Shown here in pieces: positions 18,448 through 27,534 of a DNA stretch of 64,000 nucleotides. The notes below the pieces were generated by a model. It was not told where the DNA came from and did not search any database. It worked only from the letters and a program-made list of their open reading frames with translations. This DNA comes from Nevskia sp964451925 (GTDB taxonomy: Bacteria > Pseudomonadota > Gammaproteobacteria > Nevskiales > Nevskiaceae), in assembly GCA_964451925.1 (NCBI GenBank), contig CAYVKA010000007.1, positions 1 through 64,000 on the forward strand, in the 5' to 3' direction. Within the stretch, counting starts at the first letter, position 1. Every line of letters starts with the position of its first letter. Position numbers and translations under genes: made by a program.

Positions 18448-18529
18448 CGGGAATCGGGAATGGGGAATCGGCAATCGCCGCAGCCCGGCATTTGTGTTAC
18501 CAATCCCGATTCTCCATTCCCCATTCCCG
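18448..18529. repeat. Interspersed inverted repeat, copy A (pyrH-frr)
   Basis: The left arm contains GGGAATCGGGAATGGGGAAT and the right arm carries the matching ATTCCCCATTCCCG, around a 22-base loop. The whole transcript segment can form a long hairpin. Two related copies occur at 45249-45350 and 63348-63429, all between co-oriented genes. Confidence 0.85.
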
Positions 18530-18541
18530 CACGGAGTGCAT

Positions 18542-19099
18542 ATGATCGATGACATCAAGAAGGACGCCGCTGCGCGCATGCAGAAGTGCGTCGACGTGCT
18601 CAAGCAGGCCCTGACCAAGCTGCGCACCGGGCGCGCCAACACGGCGCTGCTGGAGCATGTGCGGGTGGACTACTACGGCAGCGAGACGCCGCTGACCCAG
18701 GTGGCCAGCGTGGTGGTGGAGGATGCCCGCACCATCCTCATCAGCCCGTGGGAAAAGAATCTGGTGCCGGTGATCGAGAAAGCGATCATGGCCGCCAACC
18801 TGGGCCTGACGCCGAACACCGCCGGCACCAGCATCCGCATCAACCTGCCGCCGCTGACCGAGGAGCGCCGCCGCGACCTGATCAAGGTGGTGAAGGCCGA
18901 GACCGAGCAGGCGCGCGTGGCGATCCGCAATGTGCGTCGCGACGCCAACCAGGACGTCAAGGAGCTGGGCAAGGAAAAGCTCATCACCGGCGACGAGGAG
19001 AAGGAGGCCGAGGGTGCCATCCAGAAACTTACCGACCAGTACGTCGCCAAGGCCGACGAGGTGATGGCGGCGAAGGAAAAAGAGCTCCTGGCGGTCTGA
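18542..19099 (+). CDS. frr: Ribosome recycling factor
   Basis: A 185-residue RRF that splits post-termination ribosomes with EF-G. It opens MIDDIKKDAAARMQKCVD and contains LRTGRANTALLEHV and GTSIRINLPPLTEERRRDL. A GGAG ribosome site lies 5 bases before ATG 18542. The intergenic space to pyrH is filled by repeat copy A. Confidence 0.97.
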   Translation: MIDDIKKDAAARMQKCVDVLKQALTKLRTGRANTALLEHVRVDYYGSETPLTQVASVVVEDARTILISPWEKNLVPVIEKAIMAANLGLTPNTAGTSIRINLPPLTEERRRDLIKVVKAETEQARVAIRNVRRDANQDVKELGKEKLITGDEEKEAEGAIQKLTDQYVAKADEVMAAKEKELLAV

Positions 19100-19118
19100 C
19101 CGCAAGCGATTCCCTCAC

Positions 19119-19838
19119 GTGACCCGCGAACCTCCGCCGCTGCACGAGCCGCGCCTGCCGCGCCATATCGCCGTGGTGATGGACGGCAACGGCCGCTGGG
19201 CCAAGCAGCGCCACAAGGCGCGCGCGCTGGGCCACCGCGCCGGTGTCTCCGCCGCGCGCCGCATCGTGCGCGCCTGCCACAGCCACGGCGTCGGGGTGCT
19301 GACCCTGTTCGCCTTCAGCCAGGAGAACTGGCAGCGCCCGCCGCTGGAAGTGCGCCTGTTGATGGAGCTGTTCGTGCGCACCCTGGGCCGCGAGATCGAC
19401 AGCCTGCACAAGAACCGGGTGCGCATCCGCTTCATCGGCGACCACGCCGACTTCCCCGAATCGTTGCGCGAGCTGATGCGCGAAGCGACCGCCCGCACCG
19501 CCGCCAACGACGGCCTCACCCTGGTCATCGCCGCCGGCTATGGCGGGCAATGGGACATCGCCCAGGCGGCGCAGCAGCTGTGCGCCGAGGGCAAGCCGCT
19601 GACCCCGGCCAACATCGAATCCCGCCTGGTCAGCGCCGACCTGCCGCATCCGGACCTGTTGATCCGCACCGGCGGCGAGAGGCGCCTGAGCAACTTCCTG
19701 CTGTGGCAGCTGGCCTACAGCGAGCTGTATTTCAGCGATGTGCTGTGGCCGGACTTCGACGCCGCCGAGCTGGAGCGCGCGCTGCACTGGTATGCCGGGC
19801 GCGAACGGCGTTTCGGGCGCGTGCCGGAAGGCGCATAA
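19119..19838 (+). CDS. uppS: Undecaprenyl diphosphate synthase
   Basis: A 239-residue cis-prenyltransferase that builds the C55 carrier lipid for peptidoglycan from farnesyl diphosphate and IPP. It shows VVMDGNGRWAKQR (catalytic Asp and P-loop), FAFSQENW and LIRTGGERRLSNFLLWQLAYSE. GTG start at 19119. It uses IPP made, on the evidence of this window, by the mevalonate route. Confidence 0.96.
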   Translation: MTREPPPLHEPRLPRHIAVVMDGNGRWAKQRHKARALGHRAGVSAARRIVRACHSHGVGVLTLFAFSQENWQRPPLEVRLLMELFVRTLGREIDSLHKNRVRIRFIGDHADFPESLRELMREATARTAANDGLTLVIAAGYGGQWDIAQAAQQLCAEGKPLTPANIESRLVSADLPHPDLLIRTGGERRLSNFLLWQLAYSELYFSDVLWPDFDAAELERALHWYAGRERRFGRVPEGA

Positions 19839-19873
19839 CAAAACATTACAACCAGCCTTAAAGGGGGGCGGAC

Positions 19874-20689
19874 ATGCTTCTGCAACGGGTGATCACCGCC
19901 CTGGTGCTGCTGCCGCTGGTGCTCGGCGCGGTATGGTTCGCGCCGCAGCCCTGGCTCTATGCGCTGTTCAGCGGTGCCGGCCTTCTGGCGGCCTGGGAAT
20001 GGACCGCGATGATGGGGCTGTCGCGTCCCGCCGCGCGCTGGGCCTACGTGCTGCTCAGCGCCGCGGTGCTGGCCGGGACCTGGCAGCTGCGCGGCTGCTG
20101 GCCCTGGTTTGCCGCCCTCAGCGTGCTGTGGTGGCTGGCCGCGCTGGGGCTGATGCCGGGCTTCCCCGGCAACCTGCAACGCCACCGCCCCGGCGTCGCC
20201 GCGCTGGGTCTGCTCGGCCAGGTGCTGTGGGTGCCGGCGATCCTGTCCATGGTGGTCCTGGGCGGCGCGCAGGAGCACGGTCAGCGCCTGATCTACCTGT
20301 TCGCACTGGTATGGGCGGCGGATGTGGGCGCTTATCTGGCCGGCCGCAATTTCGGCCGCAACAAGCTGGCGCCGAACGTGTCCCCGGGCAAGACGCGCGA
20401 GGGCGCGCTCGGCGGCCTGCTGTTGTGCGGCGTTTATGCTGTCGCCGCCGGCGGTTACGTATTCCAGCCCGCCGGCCTGGCGGCGCTGCTGTGGCTGGTG
20501 GGCCTGAGCCTGCTGGTGGCGGCTCTGTCCATCGTCGGCGACCTCGGCATCAGCATGTTCAAGCGCCTGTCCGGCATCAAGGACAGCGGCAAGCTGCTGC
20601 CCGGCCATGGCGGCATACTGGACCGCATTGACAGTCTGCTGGCCGCGGCGCCGGCCATGGCGCTGGGCCTGCACTGGCTGCACATTTGA
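19874..20689 (+). CDS. cdsA: Phosphatidate cytidylyltransferase
   Basis: A 271-residue polytopic membrane enzyme that makes CDP-diacylglycerol. It has about eight hydrophobic segments and the C-terminal signature SIVGDLGISMFKRLSGIKDSG followed by LPGHGGILDRIDSL. The ribosome site GGGGGG is strong. The next gene is rseP; dxr, usually found here, is missing. Confidence 0.95.
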   Translation: MLLQRVITALVLLPLVLGAVWFAPQPWLYALFSGAGLLAAWEWTAMMGLSRPAARWAYVLLSAAVLAGTWQLRGCWPWFAALSVLWWLAALGLMPGFPGNLQRHRPGVAALGLLGQVLWVPAILSMVVLGGAQEHGQRLIYLFALVWAADVGAYLAGRNFGRNKLAPNVSPGKTREGALGGLLLCGVYAVAAGGYVFQPAGLAALLWLVGLSLLVAALSIVGDLGISMFKRLSGIKDSGKLLPGHGGILDRIDSLLAAAPAMALGLHWLHI

Positions 20690-20891
20690 TGCCGTGCGGC
20701 GGAACGCGTGCGCCAAGCTGCGGTCGAACCCGGCACGAGGGGCCATTCTTGGGTATCTTTGCGGTTATTGAGTCCAAACCCGCGGTCGTGGCATCGCATG
20801 CCGGCGCGCTGACGGGGCAAATCCTGCGGGCCCCAGGCCCGGTCTGCGGCTGCGAGCGGCCTGATGCCGGCCCGTGCCGGGAGTGTTGTTG

Positions 20892-22280
20892 ATGATCGAG
20901 TATCTGCAGTCCGGCGTGCACAACCTGCTGTGGTTCCTGGTGGCCATCGCCATCATGGTGGCGTTTCACGAATTCGGCCATTTCTGGGTGGCGCGCCGCT
21001 TCGGCATCAAGGTGTTGCGCTTCTCGGTCGGCTTCTCCTTCGGTCCGTTCAAGCCCCTGTGGCGCTGGCGCGGCCGCGACGGCGTGGAGTACCAGATCGG
21101 CTCGATCCCGCTCGGCGGCTACGTCAAGCTGCTCGATGAGCGCGAGGGGGCGGTGGCCGAAGCCGACCTGCCGCGCGCCTTCAACCGCCAGCACGTCGGC
21201 GTGCGCATCGCCGTATTCGCGGCCGGCCCGGCGTTCAATTTCGTGTTGGCGGTGGTGTTCTTCTGGCTCATGCTGATGGTCGGCGTGCCGGGGCTGAAGC
21301 CGTTCCTGGCCGAGCCCGCCGCCGGCACCGTCGCTGCGGCGGCGGGGCTGCACCAGGGTGAACGGGTGCTGAGCGTCAACGGCCACCCCGTGGACAGCTG
21401 GGAGGCGCTGCGCAACGACCTGATCAAGAACGTCTTCATCCACCGCGCCACCAGCCTGGCGGTGCGCGGGGTGGATGGCGCGCAGCGCCAGGTGGTGCTC
21501 GACCTGGGCAAGGTGCGCAGCGATCCGCAGTACCTGTTCGATGACCTCGGCTTCGACGCCTACCAGCCGCCGATCGAGCCGGTGCTGGCGCAGCTCAAGC
21601 CGGACAGCCCGGCGGAGCGGGCGGGGCTCAAGCCCGGCGACCGCGTGCTGGCGCTGGATGACGTGCCGTTGAAGAGCTTTCAGGACTTCCAGCACGGCGT
21701 GTCCAGCCGTCCCGGCCAGGTGATCCGGCTGCAGGTGCAGCGCGGCACGCAGCAACTGCAGATCTCGGTCATCCCGAACGTGGTGAATGACCACGGCACC
21801 AGCATCGCGCAGATCGGCGCCATTGCAAAGCCGATGGCGAAGGACGACAAGATATGGCAGGATTTACAGATTAATCAGCAGTATGGTCCCGTGGAGGCGC
21901 TGCCGCTGGCATTGCAGGCCACCTGGGACACGGCCGTGACGGTAGTCGAGTTCGTCTGCCACATGGTCGTTGGTGATATTTCTACCAAGAATATCAGCGG
22001 GCCGATCAACACCGCCCAGGTGGTGGGATTGTCGGCAAGCATCGGCTTGTGGGCGTTTTTGAAAATCATCGCCGTGGTCAGCCTCAACCTGGGCATCGTC
22101 AACTTGTTGCCGGTGCCCCTGCTCGACGGCGGTCAGATTTTGTACGGATTGGTGGAGTGGGTGAAGGGATCGCCCCTTTCCGAGCGCGCCCAGGCGTTTG
22201 GCCAGCAGATCGGCCTGACCTTGCTGATGTTGTTGATGGGACTGGCTTTTTATAACGATTTAGCACGCCTGATAGGCTGA
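20892..22280 (+). CDS. rseP: RseP site-2 zinc metalloprotease
   Basis: A 462-residue inner-membrane protease that cleaves anti-sigma factor RseA in the sigma-E envelope stress response. HEFGH metal motif near residue 23-27, two PDZ domains in the middle, and the third metal site in PVPLLDGGQ near residue 410. ATG 20892 has GGGAG 8 bases upstream and removes a short, unlikely extension. It is followed 6 bases later by bamA, giving an envelope-biogenesis run. Confidence 0.95.
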   Translation: MIEYLQSGVHNLLWFLVAIAIMVAFHEFGHFWVARRFGIKVLRFSVGFSFGPFKPLWRWRGRDGVEYQIGSIPLGGYVKLLDEREGAVAEADLPRAFNRQHVGVRIAVFAAGPAFNFVLAVVFFWLMLMVGVPGLKPFLAEPAAGTVAAAAGLHQGERVLSVNGHPVDSWEALRNDLIKNVFIHRATSLAVRGVDGAQRQVVLDLGKVRSDPQYLFDDLGFDAYQPPIEPVLAQLKPDSPAERAGLKPGDRVLALDDVPLKSFQDFQHGVSSRPGQVIRLQVQRGTQQLQISVIPNVVNDHGTSIAQIGAIAKPMAKDDKIWQDLQINQQYGPVEALPLALQATWDTAVTVVEFVCHMVVGDISTKNISGPINTAQVVGLSASIGLWAFLKIIAVVSLNLGIVNLLPVPLLDGGQILYGLVEWVKGSPLSERAQAFGQQIGLTLLMLLMGLAFYNDLARLIG

Positions 22281-22286
22281 CCCGGA

Positions 22287-24602
22287 ATGGGCTTTTTGAG
22301 ATCTGAACGACGCGGGATTACTGTTGCCCTGAGTTTTCTGGCCCTGCTGGCGCTGCAAGGTGCTGCCTGGGCGGTCGAACCGTTCAAGATCCGCGAGATC
22401 CGGGCCGAGGGACTGCAGCGGCTGGAAATCGGCACCGTGCTGACCTACCTGCCGCTGGCGGTGGGCGACGAGCTGAACGACAACACCTCGCGCGAGGCGA
22501 TCCGCGGCCTGTACGGCTCCGGCCTGTTCCAGGACGTGGCCCTGAACCGTGACGGCGACGCCCTGGTGATCAAGGTCAAGGAGCGCCCGGAAATCGCCAG
22601 CTTCAGTATCAAGGGCAATGACAAAATCGGCGGCGAAGAGCTCGACAAGTCGCTGAAGGACCTGGGCCTGGCACAGGGCGAGCTGTTCAAGCGCGAACTG
22701 CTCGACCAGGTGCAGCAGGAACTGCGCCGCCAGTACTACGCCAACGGCTACTACGACGTCGACATCGACTCGCACGTCGATACGCTGCCCAACAACCGTG
22801 TCGATATCAAGATCCAGGTCACCGAGGGCCCTGCCTCGAAGATCAAAGAGATCAATATCCTCGGCAACAAGAGCTTCCCCAAGGCGACGCTGCTGGAGCA
22901 GCTCAAGCTGCAGAGCACCATCTGGTGGAAGCTGTTCCAGAAGAGCGACCGCTACTCCAAGCAGCAGCTCGGCGGCGACCTGGAAGCGCTCAGTTCCTAC
23001 TACCAGGACCGCGGCTACCTGCAGTTCAACATCATCTCGGTGCAGGTCGAGCTGTCGCCCGACAAGAAGGACGTCTACGTCACCCTCAACCTGGACGAGG
23101 GCGACAAGTACACGGTGAAGAGCCACCGCTTCTCCGGCGAGACCGTGCTCAACGAGGATTTCCTCAACCGCCTGGTGAGCACTCCGGACGGCAGCCAGTT
23201 CTCGCGCCGCGAGGCCACCGAAAGCTCGGACCGCATCGAGGCCGCGCTGTCCGACATCGGCTACGCCTTCGCCAAGGTCACGCCGCTGCCGGAAGTGGAC
23301 GAGGCCAAGCGCCAGGTCAGCCTGAATTACTACATCGAGCCGGGCAAGCGCGCCTACATCCGCCACATCAACTTCGTCGGCAACGCCGGCACCAACGACG
23401 AGACGCTGCGCCGCGAGATGCGCCAGCTGGAAGCCTCGCCGTTCTCCAAGAGCGCGGTGGAGCGCTCGCGCGTGCGCCTGCAGCGCCTGCCGTTCATCGA
23501 GTCGGCCGAAGTCGAGACCAAGCCGGTGCCCGGCGCCGACGATCTGGTCGACATCGAGTACAAGGTCAAGGAGCGCCAGCCCGGCCAGGTGCAGTTCGGC
23601 GTCGGCTACTCCGGCTCGCAGGGCTTCCTGATCAGCGCCAGCGTCAGCAACTCCAACTTCCTGGGCACCGGCAACACGGTGTCGGTGACGGCCGAGAACA
23701 GCTACCTGACGCGCCAGCTCAACCTCAGCTGGACCGACCCGTACTTCACCTCGGACGGCATCAGCCAGACCATTTCCACCTACTACCGCCGTTCCAAGGG
23801 CGTGATCCGCTACAGCTCGGGCTTCGATTACGACGTGATCGGTGCCGACCTGACTTACGGCATCCCGCTGTCGGAATTCACCTTCCTGCGCATCGGCGGC
23901 GGCGCCTCCCGCACCTCGCTGCAGACCTTCCCGGGCAATACCTCGGACCAGGTGCTGGAATTCGTCATCAACAACGGCACCTCGTACAACGAGTACCAGC
24001 TGCACACCGGCATCGCGCGCGACACCCGCAACCGTACCTTCTTCGCCAGCAGCGGCTCGCTGTCGCGCTTGAACGTCGACGTGGCGATCCCCGGCAGCGA
24101 TCTGCTGTACTACAACGCCAGCCTGCAGCAGCAGCAGTATCTGGTGCTGCCGTACCAGTTCTTCGCCGAGTTCGACGGCACTGTCGGCTACATCAACCGC
24201 TACGCCCGCACCATCGGCGTGCCGCCGTACCAGAACTACTTCGCCGGCGGTCCCAACACCGTGCGCGGCTACCGCGACGGCACGCTGGGGCCGCGCGATA
24301 CGCCGTTCGACAACCCCTTCGGCGGCAAGCTGCGCACCACGGCGCAGAGCCAGCTGGTGCTGCCGTTGCCGGTGGTGAGCGACAACAAGACCACGCGCAT
24401 GGGTCTGTTCTTCGACATCGGCAATGTTTACGACAAGGCCGGCGATTTCAAGGTTTCGCAGCTGCGGCAGTCCACCGGCCTGGCGTTCAGCTTCTTCACG
24501 CCGATCCTGGGCCTGCTGGACTTGAGCTACGCTTTCCCGCTGAACGCGAAACCGGGTGACGAAACTCAGCACTTCCAGCTGACTTTCGGCTCCGGCTTCT
24601 GA
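22287..24602 (+). CDS. bamA: Outer membrane protein assembly factor BamA
   Basis: A 771-residue Omp85 protein: signal peptide ending LQGAAWA, five POTRA domains (about residues 28-425) and a C-terminal 16-strand barrel with NTVRGYRDGTLGPRD (the lid-lock VRGF-like motif) and a terminal aromatic FGSGF. It inserts beta-barrel proteins into the outer membrane. Length is within the family range. Confidence 0.97.
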   Translation: MGFLRSERRGITVALSFLALLALQGAAWAVEPFKIREIRAEGLQRLEIGTVLTYLPLAVGDELNDNTSREAIRGLYGSGLFQDVALNRDGDALVIKVKERPEIASFSIKGNDKIGGEELDKSLKDLGLAQGELFKRELLDQVQQELRRQYYANGYYDVDIDSHVDTLPNNRVDIKIQVTEGPASKIKEINILGNKSFPKATLLEQLKLQSTIWWKLFQKSDRYSKQQLGGDLEALSSYYQDRGYLQFNIISVQVELSPDKKDVYVTLNLDEGDKYTVKSHRFSGETVLNEDFLNRLVSTPDGSQFSRREATESSDRIEAALSDIGYAFAKVTPLPEVDEAKRQVSLNYYIEPGKRAYIRHINFVGNAGTNDETLRREMRQLEASPFSKSAVERSRVRLQRLPFIESAEVETKPVPGADDLVDIEYKVKERQPGQVQFGVGYSGSQGFLISASVSNSNFLGTGNTVSVTAENSYLTRQLNLSWTDPYFTSDGISQTISTYYRRSKGVIRYSSGFDYDVIGADLTYGIPLSEFTFLRIGGGASRTSLQTFPGNTSDQVLEFVINNGTSYNEYQLHTGIARDTRNRTFFASSGSLSRLNVDVAIPGSDLLYYNASLQQQQYLVLPYQFFAEFDGTVGYINRYARTIGVPPYQNYFAGGPNTVRGYRDGTLGPRDTPFDNPFGGKLRTTAQSQLVLPLPVVSDNKTTRMGLFFDIGNVYDKAGDFKVSQLRQSTGLAFSFFTPILGLLDLSYAFPLNAKPGDETQHFQLTFGSGF

Positions 24603-24639
24603 TGATCACTTACGACGTTACACACCTAGAGAGACTGAC

Positions 24640-25152
24640 ATGATGCATACGCGTATCCGTGCACTCGGCCTGGCCGCCGTGCTGCTGCTTGCCTCCGCCG
24701 CCGCCCACGCCGACGTCAAGATCGCCGCCGTGAGGAACGATCTGCTGCAGAATTCGGCCCAGATCAAGGCCGCCCAGGCGCAGATCCAGGCGGAAGTGGA
24801 CAAGCGCCGCGCCGCCATCGAAGCCGAGGGCAAGCAGCTGTCCGACGATGTGCAGAAATACCAGCGCGACGGCGCCACCATGTCGGTGGACCAGCGCGAC
24901 AAGACCGAGAAGGACCTGAACACGCGCAAGGCCCAGCTCGACTACGACCAGCGCAAGGCCCAGGACGAGCTGCAGGCGCGCAGCGCCGAACTGCAGAACG
25001 CCGCCGTCAGCAAGATCCGCGACGTGATCTTCCAGGTGGGCAAGGAAAAGGGCTACGACCTGGTGGTCAGCGACGCCTTCATCATCAATCCGTCGGTGGA
25101 CATCACCGACGACGTGCTCAAGCGCCTCAACGCGCAGGCCGGCGGCAAGTAA
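24640..25152 (+). CDS. skp: Periplasmic chaperone Skp/OmpH
   Basis: A 170-residue protein with signal peptide (cut near AAHA-DVKIA). It is then dominated by charged coiled-coil heptads (about residues 40-130), as in the tentacles of the Skp trimer, and ends with a beta-forming YDLVVSDAFIINPSVDITDDVL segment. It holds unfolded outer-membrane proteins for BamA, encoded just upstream. Confidence 0.93.
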   Translation: MMHTRIRALGLAAVLLLASAAAHADVKIAAVRNDLLQNSAQIKAAQAQIQAEVDKRRAAIEAEGKQLSDDVQKYQRDGATMSVDQRDKTEKDLNTRKAQLDYDQRKAQDELQARSAELQNAAVSKIRDVIFQVGKEKGYDLVVSDAFIINPSVDITDDVLKRLNAQAGGK

Positions 25153-25201
25153 GCGGCGCAAGCGCGCTGCGGCATCGGGGCTTGCGGGGGAAGGGAGCGG
25201 C

Positions 25202-26278
25202 ATGGCTGAACGGGCCGATACCGGCACCTATACGCTGGGCGAGCTGGCGCAGCGCTTCACGCTGAAGCTGCAGGGCGATGCGCAGCTGCGCATCGCCGGC
25301 GTCTGTTCGCTGTCCCCCGGCAAGCCGGGCCGCCTGAGCTTTTGCGCCGACCCGCGCCGCCGCGCCGAACTGGCCGGCACGCAGGCCTCGGCGCTGGTGC
25401 TGAACCCGCGCGACGCGCAGCAGTTCGCCGGCAGCGTGCTGCTGGCGCCCAATCCGGAACTGGCCTTTTACCGCATCGCCCGCCTGTTCGACACCAGCCG
25501 GGCCTTCCAGCCCGGCCGGCACGAAACCGCGGTGGTGGCGGCGGATGCGGTGCTGGGCGAGGGCTGCTGGATCGGCCCGCATGCGCTGATCGAAAGCGGC
25601 GCAAGCATCGGCGCCGGGTGCTTCATCGGCCCCGGCTGCGTCATCCGCGGCGGCGCCGTGGTCGGTGCGGACAGCCGGCTGGAGGCCAATGTCTACCTGG
25701 CGGAGCGCTGCCGCCTCGGCGCCCGCGCCCTGGTGCTGCCCGGCGCCGTCATCGGCGGCCGCGGCTTCGGCTGGGTGCCCACCCCGCAAGGGTGGGAGGA
25801 AAAGCCGCAGCTGGGCGCGGTGCTGGTCGGTGACGACGTCGAGATCGGCGCCAACACCACCATCGACCGCGGCGCGCTGGAAGATACGGTGATCGAGAAC
25901 GGCGTCAAGCTCGACAATCAGATCCAGATCGCGCATAACTGTCGCATCGGCGAACATACCGCCATCGCGTCCTGTGTCGGCATTGCCGGCAGCACCGTCG
26001 TCGGCAAACGCTGCATGATCGGTGGCGCCGTCGGCATCAACGGGCACATCCGCATCGCCGACGATGTGGTGGTGCTGGGCCGGGCGATGGTCACCAAGTC
26101 GTTGACCGCTCCCGGCGTCTACGGCTCTGGCACGCCGGCCCAGCCGGTGCGCGAATGGCGCAAGCAGGTGGCGCGCATCAGGCGCCTGGCGGGTCTGGAA
26201 GAGCGCCTAGGACAAGTGGAAAAGATACTGAAGCTGGACCCGAAACCCGGAGACGCGAGTGAGCCAGACGATTTTTGA
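25202..26278 (+). CDS. lpxD: UDP-3-O-acylglucosamine N-acyltransferase
   Basis: A 358-residue left-handed beta-helix acyltransferase, third step of lipid A synthesis. Uridine-binding N-terminal domain (residues 1-100), hexapeptide repeats from about 108 to 300 with IAHNCRIGEHTAIASCVGIAGS, including the catalytic His of the AHN motif. Its C-terminal helix overlaps fabZ by 20 bases, so translation is coupled. Confidence 0.96.
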   Translation: MAERADTGTYTLGELAQRFTLKLQGDAQLRIAGVCSLSPGKPGRLSFCADPRRRAELAGTQASALVLNPRDAQQFAGSVLLAPNPELAFYRIARLFDTSRAFQPGRHETAVVAADAVLGEGCWIGPHALIESGASIGAGCFIGPGCVIRGGAVVGADSRLEANVYLAERCRLGARALVLPGAVIGGRGFGWVPTPQGWEEKPQLGAVLVGDDVEIGANTTIDRGALEDTVIENGVKLDNQIQIAHNCRIGEHTAIASCVGIAGSTVVGKRCMIGGAVGINGHIRIADDVVVLGRAMVTKSLTAPGVYGSGTPAQPVREWRKQVARIRRLAGLEERLGQVEKILKLDPKPGDASEPDDF

Positions 26279-26747
26279 TATCCGCGCCATCATGGGGATG
26301 CTGGCGCACCGCTCCCCCTTCCTGCTGGTGGACAAGGTGATTGCCTATGACAAGGGCAAATCGCTGACCGCCATCAAGAACGTGACCTACAACGAGCCGT
26401 TCTTCACCGGCCACTTCCCTGAAGTGCCGACCATGCCCGGCGTGCTGATCCTGGAGGCGCTGGCGCAGACCTGCGGCCTGCTCACCTCGCAGGAGACCGG
26501 CATCAAGCCGGAGTCCGGCGTGATCTTCTACTTCGCCGGCATCGACAACGCGCGCTTCAAGCGCATCGTCGTGCCGGGCGATCAGCTGCTGATGGAAGTG
26601 TCGATCGACAAGATCAAGCGCAACCTGTGGCGCTTCAAGAGCAAGGCCTCGGTGGACGGCGAACTGGCCTGCGAGGCCGACCTGATGTGCGTGTTCAAGC
26701 AGCCGCCTGCGTCCGAGGGCGCCGCCGGCGAGAAGCGCGGCGAATGA
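26259..26747 (+). CDS. fabZ: 3-hydroxyacyl-ACP dehydratase FabZ
   Basis: A 162-residue hot-dog-fold dehydratase of fatty acid elongation. Motifs LAHRSPFLLVDKV, FTGHFPEVPTMPGVLILEALAQ (catalytic His then Glu) and DNARFKRIVVPGD are standard. It begins with GTG inside the lpxD end and its stop overlaps the lpxA start (ATGA). The location balances acyl-ACP flow between membrane lipids and lipid A. Confidence 0.96.
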   Translation: MSQTIFDIRAIMGMLAHRSPFLLVDKVIAYDKGKSLTAIKNVTYNEPFFTGHFPEVPTMPGVLILEALAQTCGLLTSQETGIKPESGVIFYFAGIDNARFKRIVVPGDQLLMEVSIDKIKRNLWRFKSKASVDGELACEADLMCVFKQPPASEGAAGEKRGE

Positions 26748-27526
26748 GCGGAGGGATTCATCCGACAGCGGTGATCGACCCCGCGGCCGAACTGCATGAC
26801 AGCGTCGAAGTCGGCCCGTACACGGTGATCGGGCCGGGCGTCAGCATCGGCGAGGGCAGCTGGATCGGGCCGCATGTCGTGCTGCAGGGGCCGATGAGCC
26901 TGGGCAAGCGCAACCGCGTGTATCAGTTCGCCTCGCTCGGCGAGGTGTCGCAGGACAAGACGGCGAAGAAGGATGACGCCACGCGGGTGGAAATCGGCGA
27001 CGACAACACCATACGCGAGTACGTCACCATCCAGCGCGGCACGCTCAAGGAAAAGGGCCTGACCCGCATCGGCAACGACAACTGGATCATGGCTTACTGC
27101 CATATCGCGCACGACTGCGTTGTCGACAACCACACCATCTTCGCCAACGGCACCACCCTGGCCGGGCACGTGCACGTCGAGGATTTCGTCGTGTTCGGCG
27201 GCGTCACCATGGTCGCCCAGTTCTGCCGCATCGGCGCCCACAGCTTCTCCGCCGGCGGCGCCGGCATTACCCGCGACGTGCCGCCGTTCGTGGTGGTGCA
27301 GGGCAACCCGGCGGCGCCGCGCGGCATCAATATCGAGGGCATCCGCCGGCGCAGCTTCACCGCCGAGGACATCACCGACATCAAGCACGCCTACCGCTCG
27401 ATGTTCCTGGCCGGCCTGCGCCAGGATGAGGTGAAGGCCGAGCTTGCCGAAATCGCCCAGCGCTCGTCGCACGTGCGGCGCCTGCTCGAGTTCGTCGAAA
27501 ACTCGAAACGACTGATCCAGAAGTAG
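26744..27526 (+). CDS. lpxA: UDP-N-acetylglucosamine acyltransferase
   Basis: A 260-residue beta-helix enzyme for the first step of lipid A synthesis. It opens GGIHPTAVIDPAAEL and has the catalytic His in AYCHIAHDCVVDN and the GGAGITRDVPPFV region, with a C-terminal helical domain. ATG at 26744 overlaps the fabZ stop. Organism therefore makes LPS. Confidence 0.96.
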   Translation: MSGGIHPTAVIDPAAELHDSVEVGPYTVIGPGVSIGEGSWIGPHVVLQGPMSLGKRNRVYQFASLGEVSQDKTAKKDDATRVEIGDDNTIREYVTIQRGTLKEKGLTRIGNDNWIMAYCHIAHDCVVDNHTIFANGTTLAGHVHVEDFVVFGGVTMVAQFCRIGAHSFSAGGAGITRDVPPFVVVQGNPAAPRGINIEGIRRRSFTAEDITDIKHAYRSMFLAGLRQDEVKAELAEIAQRSSHVRRLLEFVENSKRLIQK

Positions 27527-27534
27527 CGCGTTCG

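Noticed and set aside
18448..18529. Repeat units considered as a CRISPR array
   Set aside because: No regular direct repeats with unique spacers; each copy is a single inverted repeat, and no cas genes are nearby.
20690..20891. dxr remnant between cdsA and rseP
   Set aside because: A 68-codon frame here has no Dxr-like motif; I see no pseudogene, only absence.
22260..24572. 770-codon open frame antisense to bamA
   Set aside because: Low-complexity Val/Gly/Ala/Leu composition typical of antisense shadows; bamA on the plus strand is unambiguous.
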